Origin: Corylus avellana
Taxonomy: Eukaryota > Streptophyta > Magnoliopsida > Fagales > Betulaceae
DNA: 64,000 nucleotides
Reading direction: 5' to 3'
NCBI RefSeq assembly: GCF_901000735.1
Contig: NC_081541.1
Location: 7,247,021-7,311,020 of the forward strand
The notes under the pieces were generated by a model. The model did not search any database. It was not told the origin of the DNA and worked only from the letters and a program-made list of their open reading frames with translations. Position 1 is the first letter of the stretch, and every line of letters begins with the position of its first letter. A program made the position numbers and the translations under genes. Of this stretch, positions 1 through 9,164 are shown piece by piece.

Positions 1-1803
1 TACTTTTTTCTCTCATATAAATCAAATCTACTATAGTATCGTTTTACTTCCTTTTTTCATTCCATTGCCAAATAGAGCCAAAGAAGATGGTAAATTTTCA
101 TACTTGGGAGGAGGATGAGGGCAATTTCTTTGCAATAGCCCTGCACCAAAAGTTAGTCAAAGTATGCGTACATTAATTTAAACTTTTAGAATAAGTGATG
201 ATTTAACAAAGTATTAGAGCTAAAGGTTTTGGGATTGAACCTTGACTCCGTCAAATTACTTCAATTTAAATTAAATATTTCATATGTTGAACCCCACTTA
301 TTAAAATAGAGCTTGAGCTCATATGTGAGGAGAAGAGTTAAAGTAATGAGTAAGTGATTAAGTGATTACTTTTTCATGTGCTTTTGGAAAAGAGAAATGT
401 TATGAGTATTAAAATTTTTACAAAGAGGTCGAGGCTTACCAAATTGATGTGTAGCTTATTCATTGGTACTCGTTACATTTATTTTAATTAATTGTTTTGT
501 TTTTCTTCAATGAATGAGTTACATATATACCAATTAGGTAAGCTTCTCTTAATAAAAAATTTAGTACCCCTACCATTTTTGCCTAACTTTGGGCCAACTT
601 TTGCCTTATTTTTTTTTAAAAAATAAAATAAAGTAAAAAATGGAAAAAATGTATGAAGCAACCCTATCTATTTTTTGTCTTTCTTTTATTTTGTATTTTT
701 TTAAAAATGAAAAATGGTTTTTTTTTTTCATAATAATGTCAATTTTTTTTAAAAAGAAAATGTCATTATTATGAAGAAAAATATCATTTTTCATTTTTTA
801 AAAAAAATACCAAATAAAAGAAATGCCAAAAACAGATTGGGTTACTTCAGACATTTTTTCTATTTTTTATTTTATTTTTTTGAGAAAAAAAAAAACAAAT
901 AAAACAAAAGTTAGATTTATGTTAGACAAAAAAATTGGGCCTTTAGCATTTGCCAATTTAACAATGGCTAGTCATTTTAGCTAAAAAAAAAAAAAAATAG
1001 CTGTTATAGAGCTCAAACAAATTTGTTGAGCATGGTACACCCAACAAAATCGAAGGAGATTCTTTTCTTTATTAGATCATTCTCTCCTCTCATTTAAAAA
1101 ATTATGATTGTTGAAAAAAAAAAAAAAGTAAATAAAATAATAGTGAAGTATAACTAAAATAGAGAAGAGATATACCTATTTTTTAGTAATTAAAAAAAAA
1201 AAAAAAGTAGTAATTTTTGTAAATAAAATTGAGCTAAAAATTGATGAACAAGTTATAGACAATAGTACGTACTAGTGCAAGATTAATTTGGATTTGCGTG
1301 AGCATGCCGTATCTTTGTTTCCCTCTTTACGAGGTGGAGGTTTGAAGCTTTTAGGGAGGAAGAGGATTCTCTGGTCTCCCACGAGCCACAGTCGTAGTAC
1401 GTAGTCCAAACAACTTTCACTTTCCACGGCTGCTGCTCCACCTTTTGTCCCTAAAGGAAGACGAAACAGGACAACAACACACACAAATCTAAGCAAAAAA
1501 AAAGAAGAAGAAGAAGAAGAAGAGCTTTCGGCAGGACTAGAAACGTTGCAGACAATCCTTTGACGAGTAATTAGAAATAGTTCGATCAATTTTGCACCAT
1601 TTATGCCCCTTGAATAATATAAAAATTACAACAAACTCACCCAAGTTGCATGGCAAATGGCAATAACACAAATACATCGGACTGATTAACAAAAATTTTT
1701 GAGACAATTTCATGGGAGTCGCATTATGCTCCATCGGAACATAACATATTATGTTCACGAATTTATTACAGGAAATAAATTTAAGTAAATGCCCAGATGA
1801 TTA
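1..1803. repeat. M1 left flank, AT-rich duplicated spacer
   Basis: No convincing gene is seen. The stretch from about 85 onward recurs at about 39425, 47881 and 57395 as the left edge of modules M3, M4 and M5, so it is duplicated flanking sequence. It holds poly-A/T tracts and an (AAG)n run near 1501-1522. The conserved part at about 1300-1480 lies downstream of S on the minus strand and could include its 3' region. Confidence 0.7.
575..955. mobile_element. AT-rich foldback MITE in the M1 flank
   Basis: The two halves are inverted copies: TTTTTAAAAAATAAAATAAA near 612 pairs with the T-rich stretch near 850-890, and the GGGCC-containing ends near 590 and 940 face each other. The same place in M3 (about 39905-39945) and M4 (about 48350-48385) lacks it, which gives an empty site. 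Exact ends and the target duplication are uncertain because the sequence is low in complexity. A related piece lies near 30145. Confidence 0.5.
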
Positions 1804-2226
1804 TTACTCCGGAATAGTAACCAGCACGGGGCGCCAAGCCCTTCTCAACAGCGCCCTGTGCCGGAAACCCGTCCAGGCCGGCCTCGGAGACGCCGTTCCG
1901 GCTTTCCAAACGTTCAAACCGCCGCTCACAATCGAACCGACACTCGTCTCTTTCGTGTCTCCGAACGGCGGCGAAGACCCGAAGAGGTCCTTGAGAGTTT
2001 TGTGTCCCTGCGCCGCCACCAAATCCTTGTCCTCCTTCTTTTGCGGAGAACAAATAGGAGGGATTAGTGGGTGAGCCATGCGAGGTGATCGGCGGCCTAG
2101 CAGCATTCGGAGAGTGGTCTTGCGGCGACGGAATTGGACAACCGGGCTCGTCCTCGGGCTCCGCGTGGGGCTCGGCGCCACGCCGCACTGGGTCGCCAGC
2201 AGCTTGAACTTCTGAAGCGTTGCCAT
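1804..2226 (-). CDS. Small basic plant protein S1, function unknown
   Basis: This is a single-exon frame of 140 residues. It begins MATLQKFKLLATQC, has a basic RRRK stretch near residues 33-36, a KTLKDLF motif near residue 76, and ends in RRAWRPVLVTIPE. I recognise the layout as an uncharacterised plant-specific family of small basic proteins; no enzymatic domain, signal peptide or membrane segment is visible. The start is the first Met of the frame and lies just downstream of a GA-rich 5' leader. A nearly identical intact copy is at 49211-49633, with Arg129 changed to Lys. Several overlapping frames here are shadows caused by the high GC content. It is transcribed away from the E-like sequence at 2370, with only about 145 bp between them, so a shared bidirectional promoter is possible. 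Confidence 0.75.
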   Translation of the reverse strand: MATLQKFKLLATQCGVAPSPTRSPRTSPVVQFRRRKTTLRMLLGRRSPRMAHPLIPPICSPQKKEDKDLVAAQGHKTLKDLFGSSPPFGDTKETSVGSIVSGGLNVWKAGTASPRPAWTGFRHRALLRRAWRPVLVTIPE

Positions 2227-2251
2227 GTATATATGCCCAGCTGATTCTTTG

Positions 2252-2270
2252 CTCTCTCTCTCTCTCTCTC
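2252..2270. repeat. (CT)n microsatellite in the S1 leader
   Basis: A perfect CT repeat lies about 25 bp upstream of the S1 start; read on the S1 strand it is a GA repeat. The M4 copy near 49661 is shorter. GA-rich leaders are common in plant promoters. Confidence 0.8.
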
Positions 2271-2369
2271 GCCCGTTTTCTCCTCCTGTGTTTCTTGAAT
2301 TTCGGTGGGGTTTGAAATTTGGAGGTGCTTAATAAATGATGGTGGGGGAGTGAGTGAGAAAAGGATGTG

Positions 2370-2560
2370 ATTGTTGGGAATGGGTTATCATCTTTTTCCC
2401 TTGAATCACTGATTGGTTTTCGTTTCTTTTTCTTTTCTTTTTTTCAGCAATTTCGAAGCTTGGACTGGGCGGTCGATGGTTGAAGGGTGCATTTTCCAAG
2501 TAAAATTCCATTTGTATGGGTTCCGAAAAAGAGGCATTCTCCACTACTCGCTCGCTTCGG
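2370..2560 (+). pseudogene. Truncated duplicate of the E 5' region
   Basis: This segment matches 3850-4020: both contain TGGGAATGGGTTATCA, the 'CAATTTC(G/A)AAGC ... GGTTGAAGGGTGCATTTT' stretch and GAAAAAGAGGCATTC. Here the match stops at about 2560, just before a MITE; at 3850 it continues into the E exon. It may be the original 5' end of E next to S, later copied or split. M4 (about 49775-49965) has the same arrangement, so the event predates the M1/M4 duplication. Confidence 0.55.
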
Positions 2561-2572
2561 ATCAAAAAAGTA

Positions 2573-2803
2573 TAGAATTTTTTTTAAAAAAAATTTAAAA
2601 TTCTCAAATTCATAATTATTAGTCATTTATCTTATTTAAACGTTTAAAATAAGTCATATTTTAGTATTTAATGAGAAAGTTACGTACCCAGGAAACATAA
2701 ATTTAGTAACTTCCTTATTAAATATTGAAACATGACTTATTTTAAACGCTAAATGAGATGAATGATTGAAATTTATAAATTCTCAAATTTAAAAGGAATT
2801 CTA
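2573..2803. mobile_element. Foldback MITE, M1 copy
   Basis: The element is about 231 bp. Ends TAGAATT and AATTCTA are inverted, and each arm carries the same long complementary stretch, including TTTAAAATAAGTCAT on the left and ATGACTTATTTTAAA on the right. The same element lies at the equivalent place in M3 (40116-40333) and M4 (49977-50212), so it inserted before the modules were duplicated. No clear target duplication is visible. Confidence 0.75.
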
Positions 2804-4160
2804 AGACATCTCAATCCCACTCACTTGTCCCAACTAAGCACTCAAAAGTCATTATTGACCTTCATTCCAACCATCCAAATTATGCCATAATTTTTTATTT
2901 TATTTTTTTTGAAAAAAATAAGTTTTATGAAGGTCAAGGGACCTGAAGATGAGTAATGGCATATTTTATAGGGTCACAAAGTCACACTTGTAATGCTATA
3001 CAATTTTGTTGCCGGCCGGCTAAGTAGTTAATAATTGAGATTCCTGAAGATTGTTGGATGAAGAAGATGGAATATTATGTTTTGGCCATCACCACAGACT
3101 CCACAGGATTTTTTTAACTAGAAAGGAAAAGAAGAGGATGCACATGCATGAGGCTTATCATTGGAGAAATGGAATGAAATGCTAAGTTAAATGTAACACG
3201 CGGGAAAAAAAGCAAAGGAGTAAAATTCTAAGTTGAGTGTGTTTTTCTCAGTAATAATGAGTTTAGCACGATAGAGCTTTAGGGTTTAGATCAAAGGAGG
3301 CTCAACAATCCAAGTTGAAAATAAAAAATTTTGAAGTTTCTATACAATCTCGATCGACCGAGATGTTTTTGCCATGTGTCAAATGACTTTTGGGGAGAGA
3401 AAATGGACGATTGAGATTGAAGTTAGTGTTCTTGATTATTTGAAAATGCATCTCCACGTATCTTGGTTTGCATACGTAGAATGAGATCAACGGCTGAAAA
3501 TTTTGTGTAACACTTAACACCCCTACTTTTCATCTGTTTTTTTTCTTTTTTTTTGCTTTTTTTGTGCGAAATCTATGAGACATTACTATTATTACTTTTC
3601 TAATATTACTATTATTACTTAACTTTAAGAATAGCATAATTATAACTCTAAGAACAATTATGCTACTTCAGCTTAATATATAGTAGTCCTAAGTTCTTGG
3701 TGGGAAGAATTAGTGAGGATTTTGAGGGGTTTGATTGCTGTTTTTTTTTTCTAAGCAAATACAAACATAGGGAAGGGTTATATAGGGGGATCCTTCCCAC
3801 TATTGATCCTAATAGAAGAGTATAAGAGGGAGAAAGGGATATGCATATGCTTAACGTTGGGAATGGGTTATCAACTTTTTCATTGATTCAGTGATGGGTT
3901 TTTGTTTTCTTTTTTTGGCAATTTCAAAGCAAGGGCTGGGCTTTCAATGGTTGAACTTGAAGGGTGCATTTTTCAAGTAAAATTCTATTTGTTTGGGTCG
4001 TGAAAAAGAGGCATTCAATCCATTCCTCCCGATTCCCAACTAACCCACAATCGTTTATACAATTTTCTGGTGGAATCCAGCGCTCTCAAAACAGAGTTGG
4101 GTCAATTTTTGCTTGCAATTCCAAGCGAAATCCGCCAAGAAATCCGGTGGCATTACAACA
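2804..4160. other. Module spacer without a gene
   Basis: No supported gene. The stretch contains TGCCGGCCGGC at about 3010, a TCTCGATCGACCGAGA palindrome near 3347, poly-pyrimidine tracts and the sequence leading to E. It is conserved in M3 (40334-41477) and M4 (50213-51507), with small indels that break every frame. Confidence 0.6.
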
Positions 4161-4294
4161 ATGGAAGGATTGCAATACCTTTCTGAGATACCTGAACGCA
4201 GAACTCGGGAACAGTTTCAGATTTTGATTGACGAACCTGTTTATAAGGTTGTTAAGAAATTCGCTTCCAGAGCAGATATGGAACAGATTGATGG
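4161..4294 (+). other. Orphan first-exon-like ORF E1
   Basis: An ATG opens a frame of about 44 codons (MEGLQYLSEIPERRTREQ...) that runs to GATGG followed by GTGAGC, a consensus splice donor; without splicing the frame stops at 4296-4298. The frame is kept in M3 and M4 while the surrounding bases change, which suggests a former or present coding exon. I do not recognise the protein, and no partner exon is visible before LRK1, which runs the other way. It is probably the 5' exon of a gene whose remainder was left behind during duplication. It lies about 430 bp beyond the LRK1 stop codon. Confidence 0.45.
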
Positions 4295-4511
4295 GTGAGC
4301 AACATGTTTAAATACGATAAGACAAAATTTGAAGATTTTGTTGAATCGTAGATATGTTTCTTTAAGCTCCAATCATTGAATGGCTCACTTGGACATTACA
4401 ACAAACACTAAACAAGTAAAGTATTTAAACATCGATGCATACAATCCACAACTTATTTGATACATGGTAGAGTGCAAAAAAGCAGTGAAACAAATTATCC
4501 GAAATCTCTGC

Positions 4512-4526
4512 TATATATATATATAT
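4512..4526. repeat. (TA)n microsatellite, short allele
   Basis: This is a TA run in the LRK1 3' flank. The equivalent sites in M3 (41800-41836) and M4 (51859-51891) are longer, so it is a length-variable marker of the copies. Confidence 0.85.
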
Positions 4527-4724
4527 GAATGATACTAATAACTCCATTCATATTATGTATATTCCCCCAAAACTTTAACCTATCAACGATATATGCCTTC
4601 CATGAACAACACAGAACGAGTAGATGAGAAGAAAATGAAATTTCAAAGCACACTCATTTGCGTCTGAAGGAGTGTTAAACATATTTTTATCCCTACTCGA
4701 AAGCGTAGCAGCATGGAGAAGAAT

Positions 4725-7700
4725 TTAGCTACTGATATTAGGTGTAGTAGACATCCTAGGCCAATTAGTGTTCACAGAAATTGGTGAAGGTGGCAGCTGT
4801 TTAGTCTTCAACAACCCAACCTCATCAGATTCCGGCGAAATTGGTGGCTTTACATTCACGATCACATCACCATCAAATCCCTTCTTTTGATCCACCGGCG
4901 CATCACTACCACTTTGAATCTGCTTCAAAGCCTCCAAGACCTCATCCATGCTAGGTCTCATTTCCTTGTCCTGTTGTATGCAATGAAAAGCCAACTGTGC
5001 CACCAAAATGGTCATCCTTTCAACTTCTTTATCTGACTCAAATCCAAGATGTGGGTCGATCAACTCATGGAATGCGGATTTTTCAATCTTGTTTATGGCC
5101 AACTTAGCCAAGTTAATTTCATGCCTATGCCTAGCTATATCAACAGCCGGCAGAGATGATATGAGCTCGATTAGAACAACCCCAAAGCTGTAAACATCAC
5201 TTTTAGTAAGCTGATAACATTGACGATATTCTGGGTCAACATAGCCTGGAGTTCCCTGAGGAGCTGTTGAGACATGGCTGATATCATTGGGGAACAGCCG
5301 AGAAAGCCCGAAATCTGCAACTTTGACGCAAAAATTGTTGTCAAGGAGAATGTTGTTAGTCTTCACATCGCGATGTATGATTTCAGAAGCATGGAGGTAA
5401 GCCAATGCAGCAGCAGTTTCTATGGCAATGTTCATACGAGTCGGCCATGTAAGTGAACCCGGCGTCACTCGTTCTCCATGAATATGGTCGGCAACAGTGC
5501 CATTGGGAATATATTCATACACAAGAAGAAGTTGACGGCTGCGTTGTGAGGTGCAGCCATATAGGGAGACTAGATTTTTGTGGCGCAAGCGGGTGAGGAT
5601 TTCAACTTCATTCATGAATTGTGCTACTCGTCTGTAGTTGTGCTCGTATAGGCGCTTGACTGCAACTTCCCGCCCATCACGGAGTTTGCCTAATTAAGAG
5701 AATTAGCCCATGTATCAAGATGCATGCCAAGTCTCTGTTTCTTTCTTTAATTTTATGTTGTTATTTTTTTTTGCGCTTTTGCTTAGAAAGTTTAAACTAT
5801 AATTTAGGTGAGGATGAAAGTGAAGTAATATTGTGTTTATCATCTTACCATAGTAGACAATTCCAAAGCCTCCATCTCCAAGTTCTTTTTCAGTATCAAA
5901 ATTATTGGTCGCTTCTTCAAGGTCGCTGTAGGAGTAAACAGGGACTCCAAAGTAGAGACTCCCCCCTTCCAGGTCTGGTCTTGAGGATGGATCAGAATTA
6001 GCATTCTTTGCCAGCATGTTTGAAGAAGCATATTTTGTCTTATAATAATGCCGCATAATAAAGAAAGCGCAAATTATTATGATGGCTGGACATCCGACAC
6101 CTAAAGCAGAGTAAAGGAAGGAGTTAAGTGTCAACTGACAAGAAGCAATGGAGGAAATTCACGAGATAGAAAAATTTTCTATTGAAGGTTACACAATAGA
6201 ACTTACGCATGAAAGACACAAGTTTGAAAAATTGACTACTTCTTTACAGTGTTGTGATAGTATCCTAATCATTCACTTTTGGCATTTGAACCTGGCCATC
6301 ATCTAGGATATAGCCTTGGACAAAAGGAGCCATTAGCTAGATGGCAGATGGAAAATTTGCCGTTGCATGAAAATTACAAATTTAGAGCTCTAAAGCTAAA
6401 GCTTTGACAACTAGCCACACGCAGTGGAGGAGAAAATAAAAAAGGCTTGGAACTAGCAACTTAGATGTGATGAATAACATAATACTACTTTAGTATGGAA
6501 TAATTTTATTCCCATAGGCTGTCCAATCACAAGTGAACAACAATTTTCAACAAGAAATTTGATTGAAGAGGTATCTCACCTAATCCTATCGCCAGTTTGG
6601 TTTTGTTATTCCCTGCAACAACAGAAGATACAAACATAAAAGATGTTAGTTTAAACAAAGAGGAATGAAGTGAAGCAGCTAAATTGGCAGCCTTTGAATC
6701 CCTTAACAGTCAAAACCAGCTCATAAGTATCTCATATGGGTTTCATTGCAACAAAGTTATTACTATTACTCATAATCTAAATTTGACACTCATCCAAATC
6801 AGCTCTATCGCTTTATAGGCGTGGATTAGGGCATGGAACAGAAATAATAGCAGCACATGTATTAGGAATAAATACAACGTAAAAAGACAGATTTATATGC
6901 ATTTTCATGAATGTATGCGTGTATCCCCAAATATTTTGTGTTATTCCTAGGTCTATACCTTTCTCTGCATCGTCACAATAAAGTTTTCCGTTGTGGCCTC
7001 GCTTACATTGACCTTCTCTGCATCCGTTACATCCTCGGTTACAAGAAAGTATCCCCTTGTCGTCGGGCTCACAATGACCTCCTCTAGTATAACATCCGTA
7101 ACATTCATCAGACACATACTGTTTAAGGTCGAACTCAGCGTTTACCAGTTGAAACAGCTCATCTTCACCTGGCGACCACTTCGGATTCTTTGGGAGCTGA
7201 ATAATTGAACATCCAGAGAGAGAAGTGGGAAAACTATCGCTTGAACCATTATAGTAGACATCATGCTCAATGCAACGAATCTTTTTAAAATTTGTTGGGC
7301 GAGAAATATTGAGAGTGCGATTGCATTTAAAAAAGGTCTGGTTGGGGGAAAATTCAAAAGAGATGAACGAAGAGCTGGGAAAAGTCAGATTATGTAAGAA
7401 TTCACATTCAAACCAATCAGGGGCTGCAGGGTACAGCTCCCCAAGCCATTCGGCTCTGATACGTATTGTGGTGTTATCCGGATAGATTTTTAGAACTTCA
7501 TATTGTCTTCCAAACTCCACCAGTTTGAATATCGGAGGCGCATCATCCCGGCACTCTATTGTGAAAACACCGCATTCTGGGTTTTCCTCCTTGGTGAATG
7601 GAAAGCCAATCGAGCCCAGACGTCCGCAGGGAAAGGGTGGACATTTTTGGGTGTATGTCTTTTCTCCTTCAGCAGAGTGAAGCAGCAGGAAATTTAAGAG

Positions 7701-7733
7701 AACAAAGAAAACGAACAGAAAGACAGAAGCCAT
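4725..7733 (-). CDS. LRK1: LRK10-like receptor kinase, intact, 674 aa
   Basis: Four exons are read on the minus strand: 7733-6959, 6612-6580, 6100-5849 and 5689-4725. All junctions are GT-AG and the total is 2025 nt. The protein has a signal peptide (about 1-23) and a cysteine-rich galacturonan-binding (GUB_WAK-type) region starting CPPFPCG. A second cysteine-rich WAK-associated C-terminal part follows. The transmembrane segment is at about 265-286 and is split over exons 2 and 3. A Ser/Thr kinase follows, with GDGGFG loop, VAVK lysine 365, HRD Asp461, DFG Asp479 and the YSDLEEATNNF entry motif. This is the layout of LRK10L1-type receptor kinases, plasma-membrane proteins linked in the literature to defence and ABA signalling; the ligand is unknown. 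One Thr is missing before KSDVYSF compared with its paralogues. The start is the Met of MASVFLF, shared by all copies. Confidence 0.9.
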
Positions 7734-7827
7734 ACCAAGATTCCCAATTCAGTACCGGAGAAGACAAAGAACACGACCAACAACTAGTTGCTCTAAATTG
7801 AAATAACTTCTTTCCTTGTTTCTTGAC

Positions 7828-8047
7828 TATATAACATTTAGTTTCTTAGTTTAACACGCTAGTTGACTTGGAAATTGGATATGGAAGACTTGTTTGTAAT
7901 ACAAGGCTGAGAATAGAGCAAGTGATAATTGGTCTGTGCTTTAAGAAATTTCTTAGTACCACTCCCGAAGATTAATTGTGCTGAGGCGAGGGATTTTCCT
8001 ACCATCTTCCCGATTGACCCGCATTACAAAGACTTGACTCCTTGACT
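7828..8047 (-). promoter_or_regulatory. LRK1 promoter: TATA box and W-box cluster
   Basis: Read on the minus strand, a TATATAG-type TATA box lies at 7828-7833, about 95 bp upstream of the start codon. TTGAC[C/T] cores (W-box, the WRKY site) are found on the plus strand at 7863-7868, 8014-8019, 8034-8039 and 8042-8047. The last three fall within 34 bp. The TATA position and the cluster are conserved in LRK2 and LRK5; LRK3 has lost the first site of the cluster. Confidence 0.6.
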
Positions 8048-8051
8048 CTTC

Positions 8052-8262
8052 AAAACCTCTGAAATCCAAAAAAAATTGATGAAAATCAAAGCGGCTGGTT
8101 TCAATCGTCCAATCTTGATGATGACTAAAACCAAAACGAAAAAGATCTCCAATCACCCACGTTTTGCCTCTCTAATTCTCGTGTGAACATTGAAAAAAAA
8201 GGTGCAGAAGATTAGACCATGGTGATGGTGGTGATAATTGTATAACGCGTTTTTCTCGTAAT

Positions 8263-8294
<32 letters not shown>

Positions 8295-8689
8295 TATGGT
8301 CCACAATCTTTGGAAAAGTCTCGGGTGGCGTGGAAAGGAAAGCAGAAAACCGTTTAAAGGTGACAAGCATTTGGCGTCTTTGAAAAATCTTTAACCTCGT
8401 GGGCACTAAGTTGATTTACGTTAATCAAACAATCAGCTTCAGTAGTCGTCTTTGCAAGTGAAGTAGGAGACGGGGTAAAGAGAACGTATTGACGAAGGGA
8501 AACAATCATAATTAAATAGGATTATAGAATTTTTGAATTATTTAATTAAAAAAGATTCAAACTTTAAGAAATCCATCAAAGAGTTGCATTATAAAATTTT
8601 AAAAGATCGTACTCCTATATTTGTCTCCTACTTATAAAACAAACAATAACATCAATCAAATTTTAAGGTATACAAAATAAATCAACATG
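8052..8689. other. Distal LRK1 upstream region and junction, no gene
   Basis: The left part matches the upstream regions of LRK2 and LRK5, and includes a poly-A run at about 8262-8288. Similarity ends near 8515, and about 170 bp of AT-rich sequence of unknown origin leads to the LRK stub. Confidence 0.55.
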
Positions 8690-8988
8690 AATGTGAAAGA
8701 CAGAAATTTATACGAGTGGATGAACAGAAATAATAGCAGTACTGCACACAGAAATTCATATGAATGTTCATCAATGTATATATCCCCAAGTATTATTGGG
8801 TTCTTCCTAGTTCTATACCTTTCTCTGCACCGTCACAATAAAACTTTCTGTTGTGGCTTGCCTTACGTTGGCCTCCTCTGTTATAACATCTGACACATTC
8901 ATCGGAGATATGCAGTCCAAGTTCGAACTCGGGGCTTAAAATTCCAAACAGGTTATAATCATCTGGCCACGGGCCAATACTCAGATTC
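8690..8988 (-). pseudogene. LRK ectodomain stub, cut by the TRIM-copia composite
   Basis: On the minus strand this encodes the last part of an LRK ectodomain (...ISDECVRCYNRGGQ... to ...DGAEKG), with the exon-1 donor at 8819. Only the end of the exon and part of intron 1 remain. It resumes at 15999-16028 after the inserted element (the sequence for GAATAATTG is shared with the other copies). It then runs straight into the 3' flank of LRK2 at a TGAA microhomology. The 5' ectodomain and signal peptide are missing, so this is a deletion relic of a further LRK copy. Confidence 0.75.
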
Positions 8989-9106
8989 TGTTGGAAGTCC
9001 CACATTGCCTGGGTATTAAGGAGATTGTCCATTTATAAGGTGAGGGGAAACCTCAACCCTTGAGCTAGCTTTTGGGTTGAGTTAGGCCCAAAACTCATTT
9101 CTAACA
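8989..9106 (+). repeat. TRIM 5' LTR, 118 bp
   Basis: It begins TGTTGGAAGTCCCACATTG and ends CATTTCTAACA. It is the same as the LTR at 15881-15998, and the PBS starts at the next base. Confidence 0.9.
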
Positions 9107-9164
9107 TGGTATCAGAGCCATAATCACAAACTGTGATTTCTTTGCATATTCTGGTCCATCTCCA

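Noticed and set aside
606..794. Lysine/phenylalanine-rich minus-strand frame of 62 codons
   Set aside because: It lies in the A/T homopolymer arms of a foldback MITE and is absent from the other modules.
1272..1589. Minus-strand frame of 105 codons with a poly-Ser run
   Set aside because: The Ser run comes from an AAG microsatellite whose length differs in M4 (about 48915), which breaks the frame; there is no domain and no conserved start.
1751..2188. Overlapping frames in the S1 region on both strands
   Set aside because: These are shadows of the S1 frame in GC-rich sequence; only the S1 frame resembles a known plant protein family.
3964..4227. 87-codon plus-strand frame overlapping E1
   Set aside because: It lies mostly in the E leader and uses another frame; it changes length in M3 and shows no recognisable domain.
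9107..9120. tRNA-like TGGTATCAGAGCC segments
   Set aside because: They are primer-binding sites next to LTRs and not tRNA genes; no cloverleaf can be formed from the surroundings.
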